A model generated the notes under the pieces. The model was not told where the DNA came from. It saw nothing but the letters and a program-made list of their open reading frames with translations, and searched no databases. A program made the translations under genes and the position numbers. A stretch of DNA of 64,000 nucleotides from Hydrogenophaga sp. PBL-H3 (GTDB taxonomy: Bacteria; Pseudomonadota; Gammaproteobacteria; Burkholderiales; Burkholderiaceae_C): positions 1,922,001-1,986,000 of the forward strand of contig NZ_CP044972.1 of assembly GCF_010104355.1 (NCBI RefSeq), written 5' to 3'. Each line of letters begins with the position of its first letter. Within the stretch, counting starts at the first letter, position 1. This document shows, piece after piece, positions 26,989 through 35,450 of the stretch.

Positions 26989-28861
26989 GTGCGCCCAGCA
27001 TGGGCGCCCACCTGCGGGTGCAAGTCCCGCTGCGAGCTGGTCACAGTGAGCAAAGTGAAGCGCAACTGCGTGAGGGCGACCGAGCGTGGGAAGGAAGCGT
27101 GGAGCGTAAAGCGCGAGCCGATGAACAAGAACCGCATAGAAGGCGTTGCCGAGCAGGGCGAGTGGGCCAGAAACCACGAAGCTCTTGTGACCAAAGGCGA
27201 GGCGACGTAGATGCGGCGGTTGTGCGCTGAAGGTGTGCGTTCTTACCTGGGGAGATCTCGCCTTGTTTCTGAAAGGAAGACGGCTCTGCCGGAGCGAGAA
27301 GTCAGCATAGGTCGTAGTAGCTGGCGCCGGGGCCGATGAGGCCAGAAGGCAAGAGCGAAGGACCGAACGAGAGTGAGTGAGCGAGGACAAGGAGATGTCA
27401 AAGGCCATGCGTCAGATGCTGGAGCGATCCGGGCGGGTGGGCGTAGCGTACGGTGAAGCCGTGCGCGATCTCATCAGCGACGAAGCCTGCGGCCCGCTCC
27501 TTGAGCACCCGCACACAGGGTCGGCACAGCCGAAGGCGGGCACTGGTGGCCTGCTGGAAGTGGCGCTGACGAGACAGAACCTGCAAGCCGCCTGGAAGCG
27601 GGTCAGGGCCAACAAGGGTGCCGCCGGGGGGACGGGCTCGACATCGAGCAAACCGCCCAGCTGATCCGCCAGCACTGGCCCGACATCCGCCAAGAGCTGC
27701 TGGCAGGGCACTACCGGCCCAGCCCGGTACGCAAGGTGATGATTCCCAAGCCGGATGGAAGCCAGCGCGAGCTGGGCATCCCCACGGTGCTGGACCGACT
27801 GATCCAGCAGGCACTGCTGCAAGTGCTGCAACCCCTGATCGACCCCACCTTCAGCGATCACAGCCATGGGTTTCGTCCGGGCAGGCGGGCGCACGATGCG
27901 GTCAAGGCCGCGCGGGCGTACGTGCAAACGGGCAAGCGCGTGGTGGTGGACGTGGACCTGACGAAGTTCTTCGACCGGGTCAACCACGACATCCTGATCG
28001 ATCGAGTGAGAAAGCGCATCGACGATGCTGGAGTGATCCGGCTGGTTCGGGCCTATCTGAACGCTGGGATCATGGATGGCGGGGTGGTGGTTGATCGCCA
28101 CCTGGGCACGCCGCAAGGTGGGCCCCTCTCGCCACTGCTGGCCAACGTGCTGCTTGACGATGTGGACAAGGCGCTGGAGGCCCGGGGCTACAGCTTCGCG
28201 CGCTACGCCGACGACTGCAACGTCTACGTGGGCAGCAGACGAGCCGGGGAGCGGGTGATGGCCTATCTCCGGGAGCTGTACACCGGTTTGAGGCTTCAGA
28301 TCAACGAAGCCAAGAGCGCGGTGGCCAGCGCCTTCGGGCGCAAGTTCCTGGGGTATGCGTTGTGGGTGAGCAAGGGAGGAGAAGTCAAATGTGCAGTCGC
28401 AAAGAAGGCACTGGAGACCTTCAAGGCCCGGGTGCGGCAGCTCACACGCCGCTCGGGCGGGCGCAGCATGGGCGAGGTGGTGGAGAAGTTGCGGCCCTAT
28501 CTGCTGGGCTGGAAGGCGTACTTCGAGATGGCGCAAACGCCCAAAGTCTGGCGAGAGCTGGATGAGTGGCTGCGCCACCGGCTGCGGGCCATCCAGCTCA
28601 AGCACTGGAAGCGGCCGCGGCCGATCTACCGGGAGCTCAAGGCGCTTGGGGCGAGGGAAAACGTGGCGCTACAAGTGGCTGGCAACAGCCGCCGCTGGTG
28701 GCGCAACAGTGACCGGCTGCTCAAGACCGTACTCACCATTGCGTACTTCGACCGATTGGGAATGCCAAGGCTGTCCTGACCTCAAGCTCTCGAACCGCCC
28801 GGTGCGGACCCGCACGCCGGGTGGTGTGGCAGGGGTGCCTCCGAATATGGAGGCCCCCTAT
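26989..28861 (+). mobile_element. Group II intron, probably bacterial class C, inserted after a terminator
   Basis: The element begins GTGCGCCCAGC, a standard group II intron 5' end whose first hairpin is GCGCCCA-GCA-TGGGCGC. About 400 bp of structured, non-coding sequence (domains I-III, 27001-27394) precede a maturase gene. After the gene, 28790-28830 folds as domain V (CCGCCCGGTGCGG with a GCACGCCGGG return arm) and AGGGGTGCCTCC/GGAGGCCCCCT at 28831-28860 as domain VI, ending near TAT at 28861. Class C introns typically insert just downstream of terminator hairpins, exactly as here. Boundaries are by eye; the 3' end is less certain. Confidence 0.85.
27395..28779 (+). pseudogene. ltrA: Group II intron reverse transcriptase/maturase, frameshifted
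   Basis: A reverse transcriptase with the catalytic RYADDCNVYVG motif, fingers/palm segments (VRKVMIPKPDGSQRELGIPT, FSDHSHGFRPGR), QGGPLSPLLAN and a short maturase X domain; no endonuclease domain, as expected for class C. The N-terminal 79 or so codons and the rest are in different frames. At the six-G run 27626-27631 one base is missing compared with the expected codons for AGVDGLD, so the reading continues in the -1 frame from GAC at 27631. Either the maturase is dead, the G-run is a sequencing error, or a -1 slip on the run restores it. Start ambiguous (27377, 27395 or 27407). Confidence 0.85.
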
Positions 28862-28901
28862 GCCGATTGTGCTCCAGCTCGGTAGATGGGCCGGCGCCTG
28901 G

Positions 28902-31829
28902 TCAAGCCGGCAGCAGCATGCCGCGCAGCCAGCGCCAGAAGCGCTGCGTTGTGCTGGTCTGCGTCTGGCAGGCGTCGGGTGCCGAATCGTCTCGCAGATA
29001 GCGGTCTCGTTCTGCGCTGCTCAAAGGCCGCATGGCCAGCCGGCAGGCGGTCATTCGCCAGGTGGTGGGATCGAGCGGCCACTGCACTGCGGTTTCGTCG
29101 TCGACCAGGACCATTCGTGCACCGGTGGTGCTGAACCGCAGTGAGCCCACCGGCCCGGGCGGGCCCGCCACCACCGGCCCCAGCGCTTCGCCCTGGCGCA
29201 GATCCCACACGCCCAACCCGCCCTCAAGATCGCCGGACGCCAGCAGGCGACCGTCCGCGTTGAACGCCAGCGTGGTGATGAAGCTCGCATGCCCGCTCTG
29301 GGTCTGGCGCGTCGCATCGGACAGGGATACACCCCACTCGATGCGGGCCAGCGCGCAGGGCCGATCGGCACCACCGGCATCGGCATAGCGTTGGCAGCGT
29401 GCCACCGCGAAATGGCCGGCGTTGGCCGAGAGTTGCAGCGCGGTGGGCTCCTGGATCCCGGACGCCAGCACCAGGGGTTGCGTGGCCGGTGCGTCTGGCC
29501 GCCAGAGCAGGACGCGGGCATCGCTGCAGTCGCGCCAGCGCACCGGCGTGCAAACCGATGCCGCCAGTGCCTTTCCATCGGCGCTCAACGCAACCTGCAG
29601 CGCCGCAGCCGGCTCGTTGAAAGTGGCGATGCGGTTCAGTTGCCCTTGGGCAACCGACCAGACGGCGATGCGACCGGCACGGCAGGTGCCCGAGGGGCCG
29701 TCCACGTCAACACAGCCGCCCACGGCGAAGCGGCCGGCAGTGTCTGCCGACGCCATGGCGATCTGTGGGTCGAGCAGGGTCCGTTCCTTGCCGTGGAAGG
29801 CATCGACCTCGGCGAGTGCGGCACACAGTGTGTCCGGTTCCCGAAGGCGCCGGGCCAGGCCCATGAGCGGTGTCGGCACGGGCTCGCCGCCGCATGTGAT
29901 GGCTGGCGCCGGAGCACCCGGCTTGGCCGACGGATCGGGTGGCACCTCCAACACCGAGCTGAAGCGATCGGTCTCGGCCAGCCGCTGCGGGTCCACCTGC
30001 CACAGCGAGAGCAGGCCGTCCTGGCTCAGCAGGGCCATCGAGCGGGCGTCGGCGGACAGCGCCATGCCCTGCACCCCGCCGCCCAGCACGGGGATGGGCC
30101 TGGGCTGGTCAACCACGCTCTCGCCGCGGCGCGCCTGCCAGAGCCGCAGCTCTCCGCCGCCACACCGCTGGTAGTCGTGGCGGGCGCAGCCGGCAGACAG
30201 CACCACCGGCACGCCGGGCAGCACCGCGATGGCGCTGATCCAGTCGGGCCAGGGCTCGGTGTAGCGGGCTGTGACGGCCGGTTCTTCGCTGGCGTCGATC
30301 ACGCCCAGTTGCATGTCCTGGCACAGTCTGCCGCTGGCCATGGGTTGGCAAGCCCAGGCTGCGGCCACCCGGCTGTCCTGGCGAAAGGTGGCATCGTGCA
30401 ACCAGCCCGGCTGCAGTTGCAGCTGCGCCACCCGGGTTCTGGATGGCCCTGGCCGCCAGAGCGTCAAGGTCGGGCCATCGCGGTTGTCGTCTACCGCGAG
30501 CTGCAGCCCACCGGGGGGCGGAGCCGAGGTTTTGGGTGCCGGGGTGGGCCAGAGCGCTTGGGGTGTCTGGTCTTCGGCAAGGCGCCGATCCGACGTCGCC
30601 ACAAGCTCCGCAGGCGCGGCGCTGGCCGGCGAGGAGGCCGGCAATCGAAACACCTGAAGGCGGTGCAGTGCGCCGTCGGTGAAGCGTTCAACGGGGTGTC
30701 CGTCGGGCCCGACGCAGCACCCCAGCACCGCCAACTGGCGGTCGTCGGGTGAGAACTCGATCCTCTCCACCCAGGTGGGCACCGGTGCCGAAGCAAGCAG
30801 CACGGGCGGCGAGCTCTGCCAGATCTCGAGCCGCGCGCGACGGCAGTCGATCCCCTCGCCGTCGGTGCAGCGCACGGCAGCGAGGTGGCTGCCATCGGCT
30901 GTCGATGCCAGCGTGCCCCATTGAAAACGCCCGGGCAAAAAAGCGCGCACACCGCGTGCACGTTCCAGCACCGTCAGAAGTGTGTTGGAGGCTTCGTGGG
31001 TGGGTGAGACGGCGACCGCTTGCGCGGCCAGGAGCAGGCCCAGTGCGGGGTCGTTGTCCAGCAGTGCCGGTGCCACCGCCGCGAGCTGGCGCGACAGCGA
31101 ATCCTGGCGGCGCAACTCGGCCAGCAGGAACTGCCAGGTGGCCACCAGCGCGCCGATGCTCACCAGCACGGCCGCCGTGGAGGCCAGCAGGGTGCGGCGT
31201 CGCTGGCGGCGCGTGGCGGCGCTTCGGCTGGCGACGATGAAGTCGCTGTGCGGCTGTGTCGGAGAAGGCTCCTTGTCGGCCGCGCTGGCCAGCCACTGCT
31301 CGGCCGCTGCCAGATCGGTCTTGACGAGCAGGTAGCTGTCGTCGCGGCCGCTGGCCTGCCATTCCAGGGCGCGTTGCAGCAGTCGCGTGTGGGTTTCCAC
31401 CCAGGGCAGATCGGTGCGCACGGCCTGCGCGAGCAGGCGCACGGCGGCGTCAAAGGTGTCCTGGGGCCGGTTGAAGAAGATCCAGTTGAGCCGCCGCACA
31501 GCCTCGTGCACGTGGGGTCCGGAGAGTGCGGCGGCGTCGCAGTCGCGTGCCACCACCGGCAGCAGGCGCTTGTGGTGCTGCACCGCGTGGGTCACCTCGG
31601 CGTGACAAACCGGCGAGGCCAGCGAGTCGGGGCTGATCACGAAGACCATGGCATCGGCGCCTTCAATCGCCGCATGGATCTTGCGCAACCAGTCGTCGGC
31701 GGGCGGGATGCCTTCCCAGTCGACCCAGAGGTCAAACGCTTCTTTGACCAGTTCGCCGTGCAGGCGCCGGACGAACTCGGTGTCCCTGCGTGAGTAAGAC
31801 AGGAAGAGCGTGGCCATGATGGCTGCCAT
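28902..31829 (-). CDS. TIR domain-transmembrane-WD40 repeat protein
   Basis: A 975-residue protein in three parts. Residues 5-140 are a TIR domain (ATLFLSYSRRDTEFVRRL) keeping the acidic residue expected for NADase activity (Glu78 in SPVCHAEVT). Residues 214-234 form one membrane span after a basic RRQRRR stretch. Residues about 290-950 are WD40/beta-propeller-like repeats, for instance LAFNADGRLLASGDLEGGLGVWDL. The topology suggests a cytoplasmic TIR and a periplasmic or membrane-facing propeller sensor. No NTPase lies between them. It stands alone between the intron and the ABC operon. An effector-type defence or signalling role is inference. Alternative start ATG 31817. Confidence 0.85.
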   Translation of the reverse strand: MAAIMATLFLSYSRRDTEFVRRLHGELVKEAFDLWVDWEGIPPADDWLRKIHAAIEGADAMVFVISPDSLASPVCHAEVTHAVQHHKRLLPVVARDCDAAALSGPHVHEAVRRLNWIFFNRPQDTFDAAVRLLAQAVRTDLPWVETHTRLLQRALEWQASGRDDSYLLVKTDLAAAEQWLASAADKEPSPTQPHSDFIVASRSAATRRQRRRTLLASTAAVLVSIGALVATWQFLLAELRRQDSLSRQLAAVAPALLDNDPALGLLLAAQAVAVSPTHEASNTLLTVLERARGVRAFLPGRFQWGTLASTADGSHLAAVRCTDGEGIDCRRARLEIWQSSPPVLLASAPVPTWVERIEFSPDDRQLAVLGCCVGPDGHPVERFTDGALHRLQVFRLPASSPASAAPAELVATSDRRLAEDQTPQALWPTPAPKTSAPPPGGLQLAVDDNRDGPTLTLWRPGPSRTRVAQLQLQPGWLHDATFRQDSRVAAAWACQPMASGRLCQDMQLGVIDASEEPAVTARYTEPWPDWISAIAVLPGVPVVLSAGCARHDYQRCGGGELRLWQARRGESVVDQPRPIPVLGGGVQGMALSADARSMALLSQDGLLSLWQVDPQRLAETDRFSSVLEVPPDPSAKPGAPAPAITCGGEPVPTPLMGLARRLREPDTLCAALAEVDAFHGKERTLLDPQIAMASADTAGRFAVGGCVDVDGPSGTCRAGRIAVWSVAQGQLNRIATFNEPAAALQVALSADGKALAASVCTPVRWRDCSDARVLLWRPDAPATQPLVLASGIQEPTALQLSANAGHFAVARCQRYADAGGADRPCALARIEWGVSLSDATRQTQSGHASFITTLAFNADGRLLASGDLEGGLGVWDLRQGEALGPVVAGPPGPVGSLRFSTTGARMVLVDDETAVQWPLDPTTWRMTACRLAMRPLSSAERDRYLRDDSAPDACQTQTSTTQRFWRWLRGMLLPA

Positions 31830-31911
31830 TCAAGCGCCATCCGCGCAGAAGCGCAAGAGCCTTGCACACGGCCCGCCCATCAACTGACCCCCAGGGCGGC
31901 TCGTTCCACCG

Positions 31912-34464
31912 TCAGGGTGTGATGTCTGCCATCTCCTGCAACGCGGTGTGGGCCACGCCCGACTCACCCAGGTAGGCCTGCGCCAGTGCGCCGTCGGCCG
32001 CGATCTCGGCCGAGGTGCCTTGCGCTTTGATGCGACCTTCCTCCATCACGTAGGCGCGGTCGGCCAGGGCCAGCGCCAGGCCTGCCATCTGGTCCACCAG
32101 CAGCAGCGTCATGCCTTCCCGGCGCAGCGCATCGAGCGCGGCGAACAGCTCGGCAATCACCTTGGGCGCGAGACCCAGCGAAGGCTCGTCAAGCAGCAGG
32201 ATGCGTGGGCGCGACATGAGCGCGCGCGCGATCGCCAGCATTTGCTGTTCGCCCCCCGAGAGCAGGCCGGCACGCTGGTGCAGGCGCTCGCGCAGGCGCG
32301 GAAAGCGCACCAGCTGTTCTTCGACCCGCGCCTCGCGCTCGTCGGTTTGCAGGAAGGCACCCAGGCGGATGTTGTCGAGCACGCTGAGCTCGGGAAACAC
32401 CTGGCGGCCTTCGGGCACCAGCACCACGCCTTGGGCCACCACCTGCTCGGCGCCCATGTTCATGAGCTCGCGCCCTTCGAGGTGGATACCACCCTGGATG
32501 GGGCGGTGCAGACCCGCCAGCGCCTTCATGAGCGTGGACTTGCCCGCGCCATTGGCCCCCAGCAGCGCCACCACCTCGCCGCGCCTCACCTGCAGGTCGA
32601 TGCCGTGCAGCACCGGCTCGGCGCCATAGCCGGCAACGAGTGAGCCCACGCCGAGCATCTCGGGTCGGTTGGCGGTGGTGTCGCGTGGTGCTGAAGCTTC
32701 GGTCTCCAGGGCCTCGCCCAGATAGGCCAGTTGCACCGCCGGGTCGGCTTGTACTGCAGCAGCGGTGCCCGCCGCCAGCCGCACCCCGGCATCGAGCACC
32801 ACCACCTGGTGGCTGATGTCCATCACCAGGGTCATGTCGTGTTCGACCAGCAGCACGGTGAGGCCCGCGTCGGCGATGCGTTGCAGCAGCGTGCCCAGGC
32901 GCAGCTTGTCCTCGCGCGAGAGGCCGGCAGCGGGCTCGTCGAGCAGCAGGGCGTCGGGGTCGGTGGCGAGCGAACGCGCGATCTCCACCAGGCGGCGGTC
33001 CACGTGGGGCAGGTCGGCGGCGAGCGTGCCGGGGTGGCCGGTGTAGCCGCAAAAGGCCAACAGCTGGCGCGCTCGCTCGGTGAGTGCGGGGGCGTTGCGC
33101 CGCGCGCTGCCCAGCAGCGGGCCGAGCGTGCCGCGCTGCATGGCCAGCACCACGTTGTCCTGCACGCTGAGCGAGCCGAAGAGCTGTGACGTCTGGTAGG
33201 TGCGCGCCACGCCACGGCGCGAGATCTGCATGGCGTTCTGCCCCTGCAGCGCCTGGCCGCCGAGCGCGAAGCCGCCCGCCGTGGGCAGGTAGAAGCCGCC
33301 CAGCATGTTGAGCGCGGTGGACTTGCCTGCGCCGTTGGGACCGATCAGGCTGGTGACCTGGCCCGCGTGCGCGGTGAAGTGGAGGTCGGACACGGCGCGC
33401 ACACCACCGAACTGCATGGTGATGCCCTGTGCGGCGATGGGCTGTCGCGCGCGGGCGGGCAGGGCCAGCGTGGCGGTGGCGGGTGCCGGGGCCGCGGCAG
33501 CAGGGCGGGGCAGCAGGCGGCGCACCAGGCCGGCCACGCCGTCGGGCGCGACCCACAGCACCAGCAGCAGCATGGCGCCGAAGAAGAGCAGGCGGTATTC
33601 CTCCAGACCCGACAGCAGCTCGGGCAGCAAGCCGACGATGATCGCGCCCACCAGGGGTCCGGCCACCGAGCCGGCGCCGCCGATCATGACCACCAGCACG
33701 AACAGGATGGACTGCACGAAGCCGAAGGTGTGCGGCGTGACAAAGCCCGAGAGCGGCGCAAACAAGGCGCCGGCTGCGGCAGCACACAAGGCCGAGACAG
33801 CGAACGCCACGGTCTTGATGGCCAGCGGGTTCAGGCCCACGGACTCGGCAGCGGTTTCGGCGTCGCGCACCGCGCGCATGGCCGCGCCCCAGGTGCCCCG
33901 CGAGAGCCACGCGTAGGCCGCCAGCGCCAGGGCTGCTGCGCCGATGGCCAGCAGCGCCATGGCGCGTTCGCCCTGGGCCAGGCTGCCCAGCGACGGCGCG
34001 GTGAGACCCATGATGCCGTTCTGCCCACCGGTGAGGCCGCTGGCCTCGACGATGCTGTGCTCCACGATCAGGCCGAACGCAATGGTGATCATGGCCAGGT
34101 ACGGTCCCTTCACGCGCAAGGCCGGCAGCGCCACGAGCGCGCCGAACACACCGCCGATCAGCGCGGCGATCGGCCACACCAGCCAGAAGCTCAGGCCCGT
34201 CCTGGTGGTGAGGATGGCCATGGTGTAGGCCCCGATGGCGTAGAAGCCCACGTGGCCGAACGACACCTGACCGGTGATGCCGACCAACACGTTGAGACCC
34301 ACGCCCACGATGGCGAGCAGGGCGACATTGGCCAGCACGAAGACCCAGTAGCCGTTGAGGGTGAGTGCGAGCGCGGCGCCCAGCGCGAGCACGGCGGCCA
34401 CGGCTGCGATCTGCCAGCCGCTGCCCAGACCCAGTAGCGGTTTGGAAGGAGTCAGCAAGCTCAT
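31912..34464 (-). CDS. LivM-LivG-LivF fusion: branched-chain-type ABC permease with two ATPase domains
   Basis: An 850-residue single polypeptide that combines three normally separate subunits. Residues 1-310 are a LivM-type permease (LLAIVGVGLNVLVGITGQVS, multiple spans). A Pro/Ala-rich linker follows (RPAAAAPAPATATLALPAR). Residues about 340-580 are LivG (GPNGAGKST, LLLDEPAAGLSREDK) and about 610-845 LivF (GANGAGKST, LSGGEQQ, LLLDEPSLGLAPK). The reading frame is open throughout with no internal stop. The ATG at 34464 overlaps the LivH stop. Although the LivG part lacks a crisp LSGGQ, it shows ADLPHVDRRLVEIARSL, as LivG proteins often do. It pairs with LivH and the binding protein. Confidence 0.88.
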   Translation of the reverse strand: MSLLTPSKPLLGLGSGWQIAAVAAVLALGAALALTLNGYWVFVLANVALLAIVGVGLNVLVGITGQVSFGHVGFYAIGAYTMAILTTRTGLSFWLVWPIAALIGGVFGALVALPALRVKGPYLAMITIAFGLIVEHSIVEASGLTGGQNGIMGLTAPSLGSLAQGERAMALLAIGAAALALAAYAWLSRGTWGAAMRAVRDAETAAESVGLNPLAIKTVAFAVSALCAAAAGALFAPLSGFVTPHTFGFVQSILFVLVVMIGGAGSVAGPLVGAIIVGLLPELLSGLEEYRLLFFGAMLLLVLWVAPDGVAGLVRRLLPRPAAAAPAPATATLALPARARQPIAAQGITMQFGGVRAVSDLHFTAHAGQVTSLIGPNGAGKSTALNMLGGFYLPTAGGFALGGQALQGQNAMQISRRGVARTYQTSQLFGSLSVQDNVVLAMQRGTLGPLLGSARRNAPALTERARQLLAFCGYTGHPGTLAADLPHVDRRLVEIARSLATDPDALLLDEPAAGLSREDKLRLGTLLQRIADAGLTVLLVEHDMTLVMDISHQVVVLDAGVRLAAGTAAAVQADPAVQLAYLGEALETEASAPRDTTANRPEMLGVGSLVAGYGAEPVLHGIDLQVRRGEVVALLGANGAGKSTLMKALAGLHRPIQGGIHLEGRELMNMGAEQVVAQGVVLVPEGRQVFPELSVLDNIRLGAFLQTDEREARVEEQLVRFPRLRERLHQRAGLLSGGEQQMLAIARALMSRPRILLLDEPSLGLAPKVIAELFAALDALRREGMTLLLVDQMAGLALALADRAYVMEEGRIKAQGTSAEIAADGALAQAYLGESGVAHTALQEMADITP

Positions 34465-35339
34465 ACCTTCTTCACCTCCGCGCGGCCAAACAGGCCGTTG
34501 GGTCGCCAGGCCAGTGCTGCGATGACCAGCGCGAAGGTGATGATCTGTGTGTAGCCCGAGCCCAGGGTGGCCGTGATCAGCGCCTCGACCACGCCGAACA
34601 AAAGCCCCGCGATCATCACGCCCCAGGCGCTGGTGATGCCGCCCAGGATAGCCACCGCAAAGGCCTTGAGGCCGAACAGCGTGCCCATGTCGGAATGCAC
34701 GTTGAACAGCGGCGCGATCAGCACGCCGGCCACACCAGCGAACAAGGTGGACAGTGCAAACGCCACGGCCACCGCGCGCCGGATCGGAATGCCCATGAGC
34801 CGCGCGGCCGAGCGGTTCTGCACCACGGCCAGCATGGCGATGCCCCAGCGCGTGCGGGTTGACAGCGTGTGCAGCACGGCGGCCAGCGCCAGACCCACCA
34901 CCGGAATCAGCAACTGCAGCGGGTAGACGCCGAGGTTGGTGCCGGCGATCTCCAGCGGCGCCTGCGCCAGCGGCGAGGGCAGGCTGCGCGGCTCCTTGCC
35001 GTAGGTGAACATGACCACGTTGTCCAGCACCATGCCCATGGCCACCGTGGCCATGAGCCAGGCATCGGAACCGCGGTTCACGAACGGCCGAACCGCTAGC
35101 GCCTCGACCAGCAGGCCGTAGAGCGCACACAGGGCCAGCGCCAGCACCACCGCGGCCCAGCCGGGCCAGCCAAAGGTCTGCGCGAAGGTGAAGGTCAACA
35201 CCGCGCCGAGCATCATGGAGCTGCCCTGCGCGAAGTTGACCGTGCCCGAGACGGCGTAGGTCACGTAGAACCCCAGCGCCATCAATCCATACATGCTGCC
35301 CAGGCCGAGGCCGCTGACCAGCGCTGACAACTCCAACAT
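34461..35339 (-). CDS. livH: Branched-chain amino-acid-type ABC permease LivH
   Basis: A 292-residue inner-membrane permease starting LELSALVSGLGLGSMYGLMALG, with the family segment YAVSGTVNFAQGSSMMLGAVL and about eight hydrophobic spans. It heterodimerises with the LivM part of the fusion downstream. Its stop overlaps that gene's ATG. The binding protein lies 111 bp upstream, separated by a GC-rich intergenic repeat. Transporters of this family carry not only branched amino acids but also urea, amides and aromatics; the divergent amidase genes favour an amide or ureide. Confidence 0.9.
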   Translation of the reverse strand: MLELSALVSGLGLGSMYGLMALGFYVTYAVSGTVNFAQGSSMMLGAVLTFTFAQTFGWPGWAAVVLALALCALYGLLVEALAVRPFVNRGSDAWLMATVAMGMVLDNVVMFTYGKEPRSLPSPLAQAPLEIAGTNLGVYPLQLLIPVVGLALAAVLHTLSTRTRWGIAMLAVVQNRSAARLMGIPIRRAVAVAFALSTLFAGVAGVLIAPLFNVHSDMGTLFGLKAFAVAILGGITSAWGVMIAGLLFGVVEALITATLGSGYTQIITFALVIAALAWRPNGLFGRAEVKKV

Positions 35340-35363
35340 TCAATGTCCTTGTGAAAAAGAGAA

Positions 35364-35450
35364 GGCCGGGCCAGCCGCCGGGCCGCCCCAAGGCAGGCCC
35401 AGCCCCCTTGGGGGGCAGCGACCCGCGCAGCGGCGGAGCGTGGGGGCTCG
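35364..35450. repeat. GC-rich intergenic repeat of Comamonadaceae type
   Basis: The gap between the binding protein and LivH holds overlapping inverted motifs (GGCCGGGCCAGCCGCCGGGC, CCCCCTTGGGGGG, GCGCAGCGGCGGAGCG). I recognise this arrangement from intergenic regions of Acidovorax/Hydrogenophaga-type genomes, where it recurs many times. There is only this one copy in the window. It may fold in the mRNA and lower expression of the membrane genes relative to the binding protein. Confidence 0.55.

Noticed and set aside
31856..31880. Sigma-54-like element on the minus strand before the TIR-WD40 gene
   Set aside because: Spacing is right but about four consensus positions mismatch, so I do not call it.
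34465..35391. Extension of the LivM-G-F fusion frame across the LivH gene
   Set aside because: That part reads LivH out of frame; LivH has its own complete frame and the fusion starts at the ATG at 34464 overlapping the LivH stop.
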